The position numbers and the translations under genes are program-made. The notes under the pieces were generated by a model that saw only the letters and a program-made list of their open reading frames with translations, ran no database searches and was not told the DNA's origin. Shown here piece after piece: positions 9,022 through 18,275 of a stretch of 64,000 bases of DNA. Position 1 is the stretch's first letter; the number at the start of each line of letters is the position of its first letter. Source of the stretch: Rikenellaceae bacterium (GTDB taxonomy: Bacteria; Bacteroidota; Bacteroidia; Bacteroidales; Rikenellaceae); NCBI GenBank assembly GCA_015059925.1, contig SUZL01000001.1, positions 310,001 to 374,000 on the forward strand, read 5' to 3'.

Positions 9022-10071
9022 TTACTCAGCGCTCTGAGCCTGAGCCTCTGCTGCAGCTGCTGCCTCAGCCTCGGCCTGTGCCTTGGTCTTAACGTCGTGC
9101 AACTCAACCTTGAACTCCAAAGCCTCGTTAGGACCAATTGCTCCGCCACCGCTGCCGTGAGCGCCGTAAGCCAAATCGCCGGGGATCCAAAGCGTAATCT
9201 GACCACCCTTACCTACGAGCTGCATACCCTCAGTCCAGCCGGGGATAACACCCGAGAGGGGGAACTCGATAGACTCGCCACGATCGTACGATGAGTCGAA
9301 TACCAGACCATTGCGCAACTTACCCTCGTAATCAACCTTCACGATATCCTCAGCCGTAGGCTTCACGTTGTTGTCGCCCTCGCGGTCGATGCGATACAAC
9401 AGACCGCTCTCGGTCTTATGTACGCCCTTCTGCTTCTCGATGTCGGCCAACCAAGCCTTCGACTCCTCGGCATTCTTCAAAGGAAGAACATCCATATAGA
9501 AGAGCTGGATATGACGCTGCGTGTCGTCGATGGTCATAAACGCCTCGTTCTTGGCTGCATCAACCATACCCTTCTTGAACCAATAGGTCTTCAGGGGCAG
9601 ACCCATCGGGCGCAGACGAACACCAATGTCGGTACCGTAAGCCTCAGACACCTCCTTGCGCTCCTTATCGTTCTCGAATGAATCGAAATCGATGAAGTCC
9701 TCGCGGGTGAGCTGACGGGTTGAATCCTCCTTGATAAGCTCCGCAGCACGGTCATCCATACGGGGACGGCGCTTCTCGTTGAAGAACTCCTGCAGGAGCT
9801 TCAGAGCCTCCTCGTGATCCTCGTCAGTGGTGATTGCGGGCGACTTGAAGAGCTCTACCTCGGCTGCATCAACCAGAGTCTCCCAATCAAACTTCAAATC
9901 GGGCGTGTCGGCTACGATGCCGTAACCAAAGTTCGCACCCACAGCGTATGAGAGCGAATCAACCTCAGACTTGCTTCCTTTGCTCACACCCTCATAATAG
10001 CTCTTTCCAGAGCAAGCCACCATTGCGCCAGCAAGAGCTACAATGGCTGCCAAATTAATCAACTTTTTCAT
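9022..10071 (-). CDS. FKBP-type peptidyl-prolyl isomerase lipoprotein
   Basis: The 349-residue protein starts with a lipoprotein signal (MKKLINLAAIVALAGAMVAC, lipid Cys20). An FKBP-N dimerisation-like helical region covers about residues 30-215. A C-terminal FKBP catalytic domain follows (VKVDYEGKLRNGLVFDSSYDRG; GWTEGMQLVGKGGQITLWIP; AYGAHGSGG). An Ala/Glu/Gln-rich tail closes the protein. It accelerates proline isomerisation in cell-envelope proteins. It lies 30 nt after the second FKBP gene, so the two form a tandem operon of related paralogues. Confidence 0.93.
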   Translation of the reverse strand: MKKLINLAAIVALAGAMVACSGKSYYEGVSKGSKSEVDSLSYAVGANFGYGIVADTPDLKFDWETLVDAAEVELFKSPAITTDEDHEEALKLLQEFFNEKRRPRMDDRAAELIKEDSTRQLTREDFIDFDSFENDKERKEVSEAYGTDIGVRLRPMGLPLKTYWFKKGMVDAAKNEAFMTIDDTQRHIQLFYMDVLPLKNAEESKAWLADIEKQKGVHKTESGLLYRIDREGDNNVKPTAEDIVKVDYEGKLRNGLVFDSSYDRGESIEFPLSGVIPGWTEGMQLVGKGGQITLWIPGDLAYGAHGSGGGAIGPNEALEFKVELHDVKTKAQAEAEAAAAAEAQAQSAE

Positions 10072-10101
10072 CTTTCTTTTCTATTTTGTTTAGACTAATT
10101 C

Positions 10102-10794
10102 CTATCGACGATGTTTTACCTCGATGATATTGACCTCGTAACGCAACATCTCGTTGGCCTCGATGCCCTTCTCCGCATCTCCCGCCGAGCCGTAGGCCTG
10201 CGACGAGGGAATCCACAGCGTTATGCTTCCGCCCTCACCCACCAGCGAGACACCCTCCTTCAGGCCCGGGATAAGGCCACGCAACGCAGCTCGGAGCGTA
10301 TCGGCACGGTTCTCCACAAGATCAACCTCTTCGCCCTCGATGTTGGTTACGCGGTAGGTGATGCTCACCGTATCGCGGTCGGCCGCAGCGATGCGGCCCA
10401 TATCGCCCAACTCGCCCACCTTGTAGGTAAGGCCACTCTCCGAGCGCACGATCGTATTGTCCGAAGCGGCCAGATCGTTCAGGTACTGCTCCTCGTAAGA
10501 GCGCACACGCTCGTAGATGTCGAAGTTGTGATAACCTAAGAAATAACGCGTCGCATCATCCCACGTCATTACGGCACGCTCACGCAAACCATCCTCAATA
10601 CCCTTCATCACCGCATCGGGGCGAACGGTAGAGTCCATCTGCATCAGGTTGTAGGCAATATTCATACCCATAACGTAAGAGAGCGAGTCGGCAGCATCCA
10701 CAAGATGACCTTTACTCGCGCCTCCACCCCCGCACGCCACCATCATAGCGGCCAGAAGAGCTACGGCTGAGCCTATGATCGAGTTTTTAACCAT
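10102..10794 (-). CDS. FKBP-type peptidyl-prolyl isomerase lipoprotein (shorter paralogue)
   Basis: The protein is 230 residues from the ATG at 10794. An upstream in-frame extension would place residues across the promoter and before the signal peptide, so it is rejected. The lipoprotein signal ends AAMMVACGGGG, with lipid Cys near residue 21. The C-terminal FKBP domain contains GLIPGLKEGVSLVGEGGSITLWIP and QAYGSAGD. It is less conserved than the downstream paralogue at the first strand (VSITYRVTNIEGE), so catalytic activity may be weaker. It is the first gene of the two-gene FKBP operon. Confidence 0.9.
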   Translation of the reverse strand: MVKNSIIGSAVALLAAMMVACGGGGASKGHLVDAADSLSYVMGMNIAYNLMQMDSTVRPDAVMKGIEDGLRERAVMTWDDATRYFLGYHNFDIYERVRSYEEQYLNDLAASDNTIVRSESGLTYKVGELGDMGRIAAADRDTVSITYRVTNIEGEEVDLVENRADTLRAALRGLIPGLKEGVSLVGEGGSITLWIPSSQAYGSAGDAEKGIEANEMLRYEVNIIEVKHRR

Positions 10795-10849
10795 TCCCAA
10801 AGTGTTGTATTCAATTATTATTTCGGCTTTATCGGCCCAATCAATCGTG

Positions 10850-10857
10850 CAAAGATA
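10850..10857 (-). promoter_or_regulatory. Promoter of the FKBP operon
   Basis: The minus-strand -7 box TATCTTTG lies 55 nt before the ATG at 10794. It faces away from a pdxB promoter only 20 nt further along, making a compact divergent promoter pair. Confidence 0.65.
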
Positions 10858-10877
10858 CAAAAATTTCATTTTTTACA

Positions 10878-10885
10878 TATATTTG
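10878..10885 (+). promoter_or_regulatory. Promoter of pdxB
   Basis: A TATATTTG -7 box lies 27 nt upstream of the pdxB ATG. Confidence 0.6.
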
Positions 10886-10912
10886 CCGTAGGAAATAACC
10901 TATATATACCAT

Positions 10913-11908
10913 ATGAAGGCAGTAATTGACAATGCAATACCCTACATAAAGGGTGTTTTGGAGCCCTACGCCGAGGTTCTCTACCGCGAAGGCATAGCCT
11001 TCCGCCGGGAGGATGTGGCCGATGCCGACCTGCTCATCATACGCACGCGCACACGATGCAATGCCTCGCTGCTTGATGGATCGAGCGTTAAGATGATCGC
11101 TACGGCAACCATCGGATTCGACCACATCGATCTGGAGTACTGCCAAAAGCACGGCATCGAGGTCGTAACGGCCCAAGGATGCAATGCCGCAGGCGTTCTG
11201 CAATGGGTGGCGGCGGCACTCGCCCTACTCTCGCGCAATGATGGCTGGGAGCCTCAACAACGCACGCTGGGTATCGTCGGCGTGGGAAACGTCGGAAGGC
11301 TCGTTGAGCAGTATGCCCGAGCGTGGGGATTCAGCGTGCTTCGCTGCGACCCGCCACGCAAAGAGCGCGAGGGGGGAGATTTCATTTCGCTGGAGGAGCT
11401 ACTCTCTGCCGCTGACATAGTTACGCTACACACACCACTCGACCGAACGACACACCATCTTATCAACGATCGTACGATGGCACTAATGCGCGACGACGCC
11501 GTTCTGATCAACGCCTCGCGTGGCGAAGTGGCCTCAACCGAGACTCTTCTAAAGGCCTCACAGCGACTCCTTATCGACGTCTGGGAGCACGAGCCCGAGA
11601 TTGACCGCGAGCTACTCGCAAAGGCCATAGTCGCAACACCCCATATCGCCGGCTACTCATCGCAGGGCAAGGCCAATGCGGCGGCGATGGTCGTAAGGGC
11701 CGCAGCCGAGCGTTTTGCGTTGCCGCTCACGGAGTGGTATCCCGAGCAGGTGCGCATCGCCGAGCGCCAAGAGATAGATTGGCAAACTATGTGCCTGACG
11801 ATTCAGTCGCACTGCGACCTCGAGGCGGAGAGCGCGAAGTTGAAGGCTGCGCCCGAGGGTTTTGAAGCGATGCGCAACGGCTACTGCTATCGAGAGGAGT
11901 ATTTTTAG
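10913..11908 (+). CDS. pdxB: 4-phosphoerythronate dehydrogenase
   Basis: The 331-residue D-2-hydroxyacid dehydrogenase oxidises 4-phosphoerythronate in the DXP-dependent route to pyridoxal phosphate. The N-terminal IRTRTRCN motif and ATIGFDHID are characteristic of PdxB. The Rossmann domain has GIVGVGNVGRLVEQYA, and the catalytic His region is TPHIAGYSSQGK. It is shorter than the E. coli enzyme (about 378) because the C-terminal dimerisation domain is abbreviated. It is followed at 73 nt by pyrD, which has its own -7 box. Confidence 0.92.
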   Translation: MKAVIDNAIPYIKGVLEPYAEVLYREGIAFRREDVADADLLIIRTRTRCNASLLDGSSVKMIATATIGFDHIDLEYCQKHGIEVVTAQGCNAAGVLQWVAAALALLSRNDGWEPQQRTLGIVGVGNVGRLVEQYARAWGFSVLRCDPPRKEREGGDFISLEELLSAADIVTLHTPLDRTTHHLINDRTMALMRDDAVLINASRGEVASTETLLKASQRLLIDVWEHEPEIDRELLAKAIVATPHIAGYSSQGKANAAAMVVRAAAERFALPLTEWYPEQVRIAERQEIDWQTMCLTIQSHCDLEAESAKLKAAPEGFEAMRNGYCYREEYF

Positions 11909-11928
11909 TATTATTGAAATTTTATTGC

Positions 11929-11936
11929 TACATTTG
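11929..11936 (+). promoter_or_regulatory. Putative promoter of pyrD
   Basis: A TACATTTG -7 box lies 45 nt before the pyrD ATG. No well-spaced -33 element is evident. Confidence 0.5.
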
Positions 11937-11981
11937 TAGAAATATCGGCCGCGAGCAAAAAATCTTTTCACATAAAGAGTT

Positions 11982-13082
11982 ATGTCGCGCCTCGAAAAAC
12001 TTGATTCGGATATGATAAAGTCACTGCTCAGACCCATACAATACCTCGCCAGCGAGGAGTTCCGTCTGCGCTATAAGAAGTGGCGCACGCGCTGCGTGGC
12101 CGACTCTCAATTGGGACGTTACTTGTTACACCGAAAATACAACACCCCCACCGAATACCTCGAGTTGGAGGCCTTCGGTATGAAGTTCTCCTCGCCCGTA
12201 GGATTGGCGGCGGGTTACGACACCGACGGCAGGCTGATCGATGCGATGGAGGCTACGGGATTCGGATTCGTGGAGGTGGGAGCGATAACCGCACAACCGC
12301 AACAGAGGGGCACATTCCCGTCAATATATCGGCTTGAGAATGACCGCGCACTACTCTACAACGGCGAGTTTGAGAGTTGCGGTGTGGAGTGCGCCATCGA
12401 GAATATCAAGCGCCACAACAGCCGCATCGTGGTGGGATGCAACATCGCAAAGAGCGCCACGACAGCTACAGAGGATGCGCCGCTGGAGTATTTGCGATTG
12501 TTCCGACCGCTCTATCAGTATGCCGACTATTTCACCATAAATATCTGCTGCAACACCTCAAGCGAGGTATATACCCCCAGCGACCGCGAGGAGGTGATGG
12601 CGATCCTGAAGCCGCTGTTTGAGTTCCGTCGCGGACAGAATCAATACCGCCCCATACTGCTGAAGATTTCGCCCGATCTGACGGACGAGCAGATTGACAC
12701 GATGACCGACATTATGCTCGACACGCCACTCGACGGCATCGTCGCCTGCGGTGGTACGACGGGACGTTACGGGCTGGAGCGCTCGGCTGCGAAGATGCAC
12801 ACGTTGGGCCGACTGTCGGGAACGATAAGCGGCAAGCCGTTGAAGGTAAGATCGGTAGATGTGGTGCGTCGCATCTACGAGCGTTCGAAGGGCACCTACC
12901 CCATCATCGGTTGCGGCGGCATATCGACTCCTGACGATGCACTGGAGATGCTCAATGCGGGTGCAAAGTTGGTGCAGATCGGAACGGAGTATATTTATGG
13001 CGGAGGCGAGTCGGTACGCAACATCAATGCCGGCCTAAACGAACGCCTCAGAAAGGGCAAAGCCAAACAAAACAAAGAGTAA
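11982..13082 (+). CDS. pyrD: Quinone-dependent dihydroorotate dehydrogenase (class 2)
   Basis: The 366-residue protein oxidises dihydroorotate to orotate in pyrimidine synthesis and passes electrons to membrane quinone. It has FMN-barrel motifs FSSPVGLAAGYDTDG, FGFVEVGAITAQPQ and NICCNTS, then a C-terminal GCGGISTPDDALEMLNAGAKLVQIGTEYIYGG. The N-terminal helices (about residues 1-45) are the membrane-associating extension that defines class 2. The ATG at 12012 (MIKSLLRP) is an alternative start. CinA follows after 1 nt, indicating co-transcription. Confidence 0.94.
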   Translation: MSRLEKLDSDMIKSLLRPIQYLASEEFRLRYKKWRTRCVADSQLGRYLLHRKYNTPTEYLELEAFGMKFSSPVGLAAGYDTDGRLIDAMEATGFGFVEVGAITAQPQQRGTFPSIYRLENDRALLYNGEFESCGVECAIENIKRHNSRIVVGCNIAKSATTATEDAPLEYLRLFRPLYQYADYFTINICCNTSSEVYTPSDREEVMAILKPLFEFRRGQNQYRPILLKISPDLTDEQIDTMTDIMLDTPLDGIVACGGTTGRYGLERSAAKMHTLGRLSGTISGKPLKVRSVDVVRRIYERSKGTYPIIGCGGISTPDDALEMLNAGAKLVQIGTEYIYGGGESVRNINAGLNERLRKGKAKQNKE

Positions 13083-13083
13083 G

Positions 13084-14334
13084 ATGATTAAAGCGACAAT
13101 TATAACAATCGGCGATGAGATACTCATAGGACAGATCGTCGATACCAACTCCGTAAGCATAGCCAAGCACCTGAACCGTGCGGGCATAACGGTCGTGGAG
13201 AAGCTCTCGATCGGCGACGATGCCCCTAAGATCGAGCAGACGCTTGCGCGCGCCCACGCCCAAAGTGAAGTAGTCATTATAACGGGAGGATTGGGCCCCA
13301 CGAAGGACGACATAACAAAACATACGTTAGCACGAATCTTCCACTCGTCGATGCTCGAGGATAAGGCTGTTGCCGAGCACGTTCGTACGATGCTCGAGAA
13401 ACGCGGCATAAAGTTCAACGAGCTGAACCGCTCGCAAGCTTTAGTGCCCGACTGCTGCACCGTGCTGTTCAACCATCACGGCACAGCGCCGGGAATGTGG
13501 TTCGAGGACGAGGATGGAGGCGTTACCGTATCGCTGCCGGGTGTGCCCTTCGAGATGGAACATCTGATGGAGGATGAGGTTATGCCACGCTTGAAGAGCC
13601 ACTTCTCGCTACACGCAAATGTGCATCGTACGATGATTACGTCGGGACTTCCCGAGTCGATGCTCGCCGAGCGAATCGAGAAGTGGGAAGATGCTCTACC
13701 CGATGGGGTTAAGTTGGCCTATCTGCCTGCCCCGAATGTCGTACGTCTGCGACTTTCGGCCTACGATCAGGAGGATGGCGAGGCCACACGAGCGAGGATT
13801 GATGAGCTGTTCAAGCAGCTGTACGATATTATTCCCGGCCACATTGTCGGCTATGAGGATGCTTCGATTCAGGCCCTCATTCACGATCTATTGATCGAGC
13901 GCGGGCAGACTCTGGCCGTTGCGGAGAGCTGCACGGGCGGAGAGATTGCATCGCGCTTTACGGCTATGGCGGGCGCTTCGGCATATTTCCTCTGCGGTAT
14001 TGTAGCGTATGCCAACGAGGCGAAGGTATCGATCCTCGGAGTCGATGCGGCCGACATCGAGCGCTACGGAGCCGTCAGCGAGCAGGTGGCACGTCAGATG
14101 GCCGAGGGTGCGCGTCGCTTATCGGGTGCCGACTACGCCATCGCCACAACGGGCATTGCAGGGCCTTCGGGAGGCTCGGCCGAGAAACCCGTAGGCACGG
14201 TGTGGATGGCCGTTGCAAGCCCGACCGAGACCGTTGCCGTGATGCGAGCTTCGGGAACAGATCGAGGACAGATTGTAAATCGCGCATCGGCTTATGCCAT
14301 CGAGTTGCTATACAAGCAATTAACCCGCAAATAG
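13084..14334 (+). CDS. cinA: CinA-family nicotinamide-nucleotide amidohydrolase / ADP-ribose pyrophosphatase
   Basis: The 416-residue two-domain protein begins with a MoCF/COG1058 domain (TIGDEILIGQIVDTNS; ITGGLGPTKDD), which in characterised homologues hydrolyses ADP-ribose. It ends with the CinA amidohydrolase domain (VAESCTGGEIASRFT; ATTGIAGPSGGS; KPVGTVW), which deamidates NMN for pyridine-nucleotide salvage. Both are complete. It is one nucleotide after pyrD and 31 nt before the GH78 gene. Despite the historic name, no competence role should be read from it. Confidence 0.93.
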   Translation: MIKATIITIGDEILIGQIVDTNSVSIAKHLNRAGITVVEKLSIGDDAPKIEQTLARAHAQSEVVIITGGLGPTKDDITKHTLARIFHSSMLEDKAVAEHVRTMLEKRGIKFNELNRSQALVPDCCTVLFNHHGTAPGMWFEDEDGGVTVSLPGVPFEMEHLMEDEVMPRLKSHFSLHANVHRTMITSGLPESMLAERIEKWEDALPDGVKLAYLPAPNVVRLRLSAYDQEDGEATRARIDELFKQLYDIIPGHIVGYEDASIQALIHDLLIERGQTLAVAESCTGGEIASRFTAMAGASAYFLCGIVAYANEAKVSILGVDAADIERYGAVSEQVARQMAEGARRLSGADYAIATTGIAGPSGGSAEKPVGTVWMAVASPTETVAVMRASGTDRGQIVNRASAYAIELLYKQLTRK

Positions 14335-14365
14335 AACCGACTACTAACCAAAAACCGATAATAGT

Positions 14366-17300
14366 ATGAGAAAACTACACCTACTAACTCTGCTTGGCAC
14401 TCTGCTTCTGCTGTCAGCGTGTGGCTCAGGAGTCAAGGAGGGCCCGAGCGCACTTCGAGTGGCTGCGTTGGAAGAGCCTACGGCTATCGATACGGCTACG
14501 CCCGACTTCTCGTGGATGATGACCTCAACGAAGGCAGGCATCGCCCAGCAGGATTACCGCATCGTGGTGGCGACCGATCCCTCGATGCAGAACATCGTGT
14601 GGGATAGTGGCACGGTTGCATCTGACGAGTCGGTGGGAATCCTCTACGGCTCAACGGGTAAGGCCGAGGCATTGAAGCCCGAGACCGACTATTTCTGGCA
14701 GGTGAGTACAACCGACAATCGCGGCACGCTGCTCTCAGCCTCATCGTCATTCTCGACAGGTCTTATGAACCCGACGCTCGCGGCGTGGTCGGGAGCAAAG
14801 TGGATAGGTAGCACTGAGATGACACTCGATGCAGCCTCGGCGATGATGTTCAACATCTCGACCAAGATGCGCATCGTGGAGGGCACGAAGGCTTCGCTCA
14901 TCTTTGGAGCCAACGACTTCCGTCTCAACGACAAGTTCCAGAACGTGGGCAACGTCGAGGGCGAGAACTACATCCGTCTGGAGGTTGATATCGAGGGCGC
15001 AGGCAAGGCCGAGGGTGCGAAGATCAACATCTATCGCGTGGGTTACGCCAAGGGCGACAGCGCCGAGAAACCGTTTCTTACCATCTCAAAGGAGAACTAC
15101 CCCGCCACCAACCTCAACCGTCTGATCACGGCAGCCAATGCGCGCAAGCAGATCGACATTCAGGTGCGCGCCAATGCCAGCGACATCGCACTCACGATCA
15201 ATGGCGAGCAGCTCGTTCTCGATAGCGGTGGCCGCCGCCCCGTTACCTCGTTCATCGTAACGCCACTCGGCCGTTCGGGTAATAACTTCAATACCTTCCC
15301 CAACCTCAACTCGGTAGGTTTTGCTGTGCCCGAGGGTGCGAAGGCGGAGTTTGAGGAGTATGCACTGATGAACATCGGTCAGGGCAATGTGATGCCGCTG
15401 CTGGATGCAAAGACAGGTGCCAAGTACGATATTTTCAAGTCGATAAAGGGCGTGAGCGTCGATGGCGAGAAGATCACGGTCTCGGGTGGCGCGATGGGTT
15501 ATGCCGATCCGAGCCACTACGCTTCGCTTACGATGCTGCGCACCGAGTTCGCCGCCGAGAAGAAGATTGCAAAGGCGAAGCTCTACATCACGGCGATGGG
15601 CGCATACGAGTTCTTCATCAACGGCAAGCGCGTGGGCGAGGATTGGTTCAACCCGGGTATGAGCCAGTATCGTGAGACGCTGACCTACCACGCCTACGAC
15701 GTAACGGAGATGCTCAAGAAGGGCGACAACACGCTCGGAGCTATCGTTGGCCCGGGATTCTTTACGGGTTATATGACCTTCACCCCCGCGAACTACAACT
15801 TCTGGGGCGATCACGAGGCGCTGATGGCCAAGATGGTTGTCAGCTACGAGGATGGCACCGAGCAGACCATCGTGAGCGATCCCGCGACGTGGAAGATCTA
15901 CAAGGATGGCCCGATCGAGCACGCAAGTATGTTCCAAGGTCAGCGCTACAACGCCCAGAAGGAGGCCTCGATTGCGGGCTGGAACGAGAATGGCTACGCC
16001 GCAGAGGGCTGGGGCAAGCCCGAAGTTATTGCTCCGCGCGAGTGGCTCAACTTCTCGATCGTGGCACGCCGCGACCGTCCCATCCGCGAGGTGGAACGTC
16101 TTGAGGCTCAGCGCGTGCTGAAAACCCACAGCGAGCGAGGCACGACCTATACCTACGATATGGGCGTGGCGATGGTTGGTGTTCCATCGGTAACGCTGCC
16201 CGCAGGAACGCTCAAGGAGGGTGATGTGGTGATGCTCCGCTTCGGCGAGGAGATCTACCCCGGAAATGAGGATTCGCCCAACGTGGCAACGCCCGCAGAC
16301 GTAACCTACGAGTCATTGTATGGCCCGAACGGAACTTACCGCGCAGGCGTGGCAGGTCGCGTACTGCACGATACATATCGCGCGGCTATGGCCACCGATT
16401 TCTACACCGCATCGAAGGCTGATGAGACACGCGAGGTCGTGATCGAGCCGCACTTCACCTATCGCGGTTACCGATACATTCAGATCACTACTCCGAGCCG
16501 CACGTCGGCTCTGCCGCTTGAGTGTGTGAAGGGTATTGTACTCTCATCGGAGAGGGTTACGGGTGAGTACGTCGGCGTAACGAGCGACGATTCGGGCCGA
16601 ATGATCAACCAGCTCTTCAAGAACATTCAGCGCAGCCAGCTCGGAAACTTCTTCTCGATTCCGACCGACTGTCCGCAGCGTAACGAGCGTATGGGCTGGA
16701 CGGGCGATGCACAGGCTTATTCGCGCACGGCTTCGTATAATGCCGACGTGCAGAGCTTCTTCCGTCAGTGGATGGTGGCTCTGCGCAACGATCAGGGCGT
16801 GGGTGGCCGCGATGGCGCTCCCGCAGGAGGTATCGGCAGCACCGTTCCGACCTATTCTCGCACACGCGATGCCTCGTTTGCCGATGGCTCGACGTGGGCA
16901 GCCGCCGTTTGTATGGTGCCTTGGCAGGTATATCAGCAGTATGGCGATCGACAGATTATCGTCGAGAACTTCGAGGCAATGAAGCAGTGGCTCGACGGTA
17001 TGCACCACTATAAAGTGCCCGGCTTCGAGGCTCTATCATCGCGCACGAGCGGTTTGGCAGACTGGCTGAGTGTCGATTCGCGCACATCGAGCGATATTTG
17101 CAACAACGCCATCTACCTTGCAATGGTCTATCGCACAGCGATTATGGCTGACGTGATTGGCCAGACAGAGTATGCCGCCGAGCTTCGTGCCCGCTACAAG
17201 GCCGGCAAGCGCGCCTTCAATGAGGCATACATCGATCCCGCGACGGGTATGACACGCTCGATCTCGATCCAGACGGGCGAGGTAGGCGGATTGATGGATT

Positions 17301-18157
17301 CGCAGTCGTCATACGCCACACCTTTGGCATTCGACCTTTACAGCGACGAGATGACCATCACCGAGGGCCCCAATGCAGGAATGAGCTACAAGACATTCGC
17401 CGCAAAGCGCCTCTCGGAGCTGGCTACAAATCCCTCACGCAGTGGTAACGAGGGCGAGGTGAAGACATCGGGCCGCAGTGGTTTCGGCTCGTCGAGTATG
17501 CCCGCAACGAACAACCCCACAGCTACCGCTCCCGACTACACCATCACCACAGGCTTCTCGGGAACGCCCAACATCCTGCCCGCGCTGACAGCCAACGGAT
17601 ATGTGGAGGAGGCTTACCGTATGTTCGCCTGCACCGACTACGCATCGTGGCTCTACCCCGTTAAGTTGGGCTCGACCTCGATGTGGGAGCGTTGGAACTC
17701 ATATGAGCTGGCCTTCCAGCAGGGCGGCGAGAGCTCGATGAACTCGTTCAACCACTTCGCATTGGGCTCTGTTGGATCGTGGCTCTACGAGTATCATCTC
17801 GGCATTACGACCGACAGCGGCCGCGGCTACAAGGAGTTCGCGCTTCAGCCCCTGCCGGGTGGTTCGTACACCTCGGCCGAGGGTACCTACCACTCGAACT
17901 ACGGCCCGATCCGTAGCGCGTGGAGTGCCGACAAGGGTGCAATCACATCGTACGAGTGCAGCATTCCGGCCAACTCATCGGCAAAGTTGTATCTGCCCGT
18001 TGAGAAGGCTTCGGTAGAGGGCTTCGAGGGCTCGGAGTGGATTGCGTTCGAGGGAATGGCGACTCGCAATGGTACCGAGGTTGCCGTATTCAAGCTCGCA
18101 TCGGGTAACCACTCATTCAAGCTCAACGGCGCGAAGTGGAGCGCCAATACAAAGTAA
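14366..18157 (+). CDS. GH78 alpha-L-rhamnosidase, lipoprotein
   Basis: The 1263-residue surface or periplasmic enzyme has a lipobox near residue 19 (LLLLSACGSG). The order is: a fibronectin-like N-terminal domain (about 28-130), an inserted lectin-like region (about 145-330, IYRVGYAKGD), beta domains with FFINGKRVGEDWFNPGMSQY, an (alpha/alpha)6 catalytic barrel and a C-terminal beta domain. The GH78 signature DCPQRNERMGWTGDAQ begins at residue 768. The conserved acid region MWERWNSYE lies at about 1106-1114. It releases terminal L-rhamnose from plant or bacterial glycans. A Ser/Gly/Asn-rich insertion lies near residues 1025-1060. No SusCD pair is beside it. Confidence 0.93.
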   Translation: MRKLHLLTLLGTLLLLSACGSGVKEGPSALRVAALEEPTAIDTATPDFSWMMTSTKAGIAQQDYRIVVATDPSMQNIVWDSGTVASDESVGILYGSTGKAEALKPETDYFWQVSTTDNRGTLLSASSSFSTGLMNPTLAAWSGAKWIGSTEMTLDAASAMMFNISTKMRIVEGTKASLIFGANDFRLNDKFQNVGNVEGENYIRLEVDIEGAGKAEGAKINIYRVGYAKGDSAEKPFLTISKENYPATNLNRLITAANARKQIDIQVRANASDIALTINGEQLVLDSGGRRPVTSFIVTPLGRSGNNFNTFPNLNSVGFAVPEGAKAEFEEYALMNIGQGNVMPLLDAKTGAKYDIFKSIKGVSVDGEKITVSGGAMGYADPSHYASLTMLRTEFAAEKKIAKAKLYITAMGAYEFFINGKRVGEDWFNPGMSQYRETLTYHAYDVTEMLKKGDNTLGAIVGPGFFTGYMTFTPANYNFWGDHEALMAKMVVSYEDGTEQTIVSDPATWKIYKDGPIEHASMFQGQRYNAQKEASIAGWNENGYAAEGWGKPEVIAPREWLNFSIVARRDRPIREVERLEAQRVLKTHSERGTTYTYDMGVAMVGVPSVTLPAGTLKEGDVVMLRFGEEIYPGNEDSPNVATPADVTYESLYGPNGTYRAGVAGRVLHDTYRAAMATDFYTASKADETREVVIEPHFTYRGYRYIQITTPSRTSALPLECVKGIVLSSERVTGEYVGVTSDDSGRMINQLFKNIQRSQLGNFFSIPTDCPQRNERMGWTGDAQAYSRTASYNADVQSFFRQWMVALRNDQGVGGRDGAPAGGIGSTVPTYSRTRDASFADGSTWAAAVCMVPWQVYQQYGDRQIIVENFEAMKQWLDGMHHYKVPGFEALSSRTSGLADWLSVDSRTSSDICNNAIYLAMVYRTAIMADVIGQTEYAAELRARYKAGKRAFNEAYIDPATGMTRSISIQTGEVGGLMDSQSSYATPLAFDLYSDEMTITEGPNAGMSYKTFAAKRLSELATNPSRSGNEGEVKTSGRSGFGSSSMPATNNPTATAPDYTITTGFSGTPNILPALTANGYVEEAYRMFACTDYASWLYPVKLGSTSMWERWNSYELAFQQGGESSMNSFNHFALGSVGSWLYEYHLGITTDSGRGYKEFALQPLPGGSYTSAEGTYHSNYGPIRSAWSADKGAITSYECSIPANSSAKLYLPVEKASVEGFEGSEWIAFEGMATRNGTEVAVFKLASGNHSFKLNGAKWSANTK

Positions 18158-18182
18158 CGCAACTTTAGGCGAGATAATGATT

Positions 18183-18213
18183 GAGCCTGTCGCTTCGGTG
18201 GCAGGCTCTTTTT
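18183..18213 (+). terminator. Intrinsic terminator after GH78
   Basis: The hairpin GAGCCTG/CAGGCTC has a CTTCGG-type loop and is followed by T5. It ends the GH78 transcript just before the era promoter. Confidence 0.85.
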
Positions 18214-18248
18214 ATGGTGTAAAATCATAGATTTTAACAATAAATTTC

Positions 18249-18256
18249 TACCTTTG
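18249..18256 (+). promoter_or_regulatory. Promoter of era
   Basis: A TACCTTTG -7 box lies 19 nt before the era ATG at 18276, implying a very short 5' leader. Confidence 0.65.
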
Positions 18257-18275
18257 TAGCAAACTTTTGATCATT